Below, one piece after another: positions 63,204 to 64,000 of a stretch of 64,000 nt of DNA. The notes under the pieces are model-generated. The model made no database searches. It was given only the letters and a program-made list of their open reading frames with translations, and was not told the origin of the DNA. Origin of the DNA: Chloroflexota bacterium. Lineage in GTDB: Bacteria > Chloroflexota > Anaerolineae > UBA4142. A program made the position numbers and the translations under genes. Where the stretch lies: NCBI GenBank assembly GCA_016215025.1, contig JACRMI010000115.1:1-64000 (forward strand), read 5' to 3'. Each line of letters begins with the position of its first letter. Within the stretch, counting starts at the first letter, position 1.

Positions 63204-64000
63204 ATGAATCTGTCACGACGCGATTTTCTAAAAATTTGTGGAGCAGGTGCGGTAACGTTAGGAGTCGGCGCGAAATTTGCCCCCGACGCCTTGACCACTG
63301 GCTCACGGAAGGTTCCGGTCGCGCCCTTCCGTGGCAACGGTGTTTTGATCGATGCGAGTGCCTGCGTCGGTTGCAAGAGTTGCCAACGCGCGTGCAAGAT
63401 CGCCAATAACCTGCCGTCGGATGGACGTGAGACGAGCTTGTCCGCCACTACGCTGACGATTGTCGATTTCAAAAATATTTCGCCCAAGATCGATCAGCCC
63501 GAAATCAAGCCTGTCAAGAAACAATGCATGCACTGCGATAACCCCGCCTGCGTGTCGGTTTGTCCGGTGGGCGCACTCGTCAAGACTGAATCCGGCGCGG
63601 TGACGTACGACGCGGACAAGTGCATGGGCTGCCGCTATTGCATGATGGCGTGCCCGTTTGGCGTGCCCAAGTACGATTGGAACTCGCCAAACCCAAAGAT
63701 CAACAAGTGCGCGCAAAGCTGCATGGCGAATGGCAAATCCGCAACGCCCGCATGTGTGCAAGCGTGTCCGGTCAAAGCATTGGCATATGGCAGTCGCGAG
63801 GAATTGTTAGCGACTGCGCACGCACGCATCGCTCAGAATCCAACCAAGTACGTGAACCACGTTTATGGCGAACACGAAATCGGCGGAACGTCGATGCTGT
63901 ATCTGAGCAGCGTGCCCTTTGAGCAACTGGGTTTCCGCACCGACTTGCCGAGCGAACCACTGCCAAATCTGACTTGGGCGGCGCAGGAAAAAATTCCTGC
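63204..64000 (+). CDS. Tat-exported multi-[4Fe-4S] protein (HybA/DmsB-like), partial
   Basis: Runs off the window end; 265 codons seen. Twin-arginine signal 'MNLSRRDFLKICGAGAVTLG'. Then four cysteine groups for [4Fe-4S] clusters: 'CVGCKSCQRACK', 'CMHCDNPACVSVCPVGAL', 'CMGCRYCMMACPFGVP' and 'CAQSC...CVQACPVKAL'. This is the pattern of electron-transfer subunits such as HybA, NrfC or DmsB. Such proteins link a periplasm-side catalytic subunit to an NrfD/HybB-type membrane protein, whose gene probably follows. ATG at 63204 has AGGAGG 6 nt upstream; a +1-frame ATG at 63200 is not used. Confidence 0.92.
   Translation, partial: MNLSRRDFLKICGAGAVTLGVGAKFAPDALTTGSRKVPVAPFRGNGVLIDASACVGCKSCQRACKIANNLPSDGRETSLSATTLTIVDFKNISPKIDQPEIKPVKKQCMHCDNPACVSVCPVGALVKTESGAVTYDADKCMGCRYCMMACPFGVPKYDWNSPNPKINKCAQSCMANGKSATPACVQACPVKALAYGSREELLATAHARIAQNPTKYVNHVYGEHEIGGTSMLYLSSVPFEQLGFRTDLPSEPLPNLTWAAQEKIP

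Overview
The window is a dense, moderately GC-rich bacterial chromosome segment, about 53 % G+C judged by eye. I read it as Chloroflexota, probably Anaerolineae-like; this is inference. It rests on a large SRP RNA with an Alu-type 5' domain, DUF4097/SHOCT-like/DUF2089 proteins together, 'PDEPAHF'-type multi-pass glycosyltransferase-like proteins, AmrB, HemY-type protoporphyrinogen oxidase and HemH, and very abundant short repeats of a kind common in cyanobacteria and Chloroflexota.

Layout. 0.1-4.6 kb: a minus-strand cluster (4-TM holin-like protein, DUF4097 beta-repeat protein, two small SHOCT-like proteins, a GNAT enzyme, a DUF2089 zinc-ribbon/HTH protein) behind a clear promoter with an inverted repeat that could be its operator. 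4.7-8.5 kb: DegV, ManA, a small CxxC protein, a membrane glycosyltransferase-like protein. 8.6-10.1 kb: an amine-oxidase pseudogene. 10.1-17.4 kb: PriA, AmrB, IF-1, FtsK, ribosomal protein S1. 18-24.2 kb (plus): DnaE, FtsY and RF2 with its programmed frameshift. 24.2-27 kb: a large membrane protein and a small partner. 27.2-32.7 kb (plus): two tRNA-Ser genes, SRP RNA, a DUF348/G5/3D protein with a structured leader, KsgA, a REC-GGDEF-like regulator, an FmdB zinc ribbon, Dtd. 32.8-38 kb: a lipoprotein, a PyrD-like/YihY/PyrK operon, a methyltransferase, membrane proteins. 38-46.8 kb: a glycogen synthase-phosphorylase fusion, a HAD protein, a hydroxyacid dehydrogenase, two multidomain GNAT proteins. 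46.9-51.9 kb: an efflux-type operon (adaptor, FtsX/MacB permease, ATPase with a cyclic-nucleotide-binding-like domain). 52.1-54.7 kb: tRNA-Thr, a decayed VapBC-like pair and a complete IS110-family element whose empty target can be rebuilt. 54.7-58.3 kb: a peptide-type ABC uptake operon without an ATPase gene. 58.3-62.1 kb: haem genes (HemY, HemH, an AhbD/NirJ-like radical SAM protein). 62.3-64 kb (plus): an FNR-like site, two small membrane proteins and the start of a Tat-exported multi-[4Fe-4S] (HybA-like) protein.

The most unusual property is the repeats. Several unrelated families (7-nt-period CAGTnnn/CTGnnnn arrays, GTCATTCTGAGCGGAGCGAA elements, ACCTGACAGGT hairpins, GTAGAGACGTTGC hairpins, tandem TCCGCGTTTG/ACGCAGATGA units, CGTGATnCGTGA units) fill intergenic gaps. 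They also lie in frame inside priA, dnaE, ksgA, hemH, the radical SAM gene, a methyltransferase and membrane-protein genes, and they supply start codons, a Shine-Dalgarno site and stop codons for neighbours. This resembles the in-gene palindromic elements of Rickettsia and the heptameric STRR repeats of cyanobacteria, but with several families acting at once.
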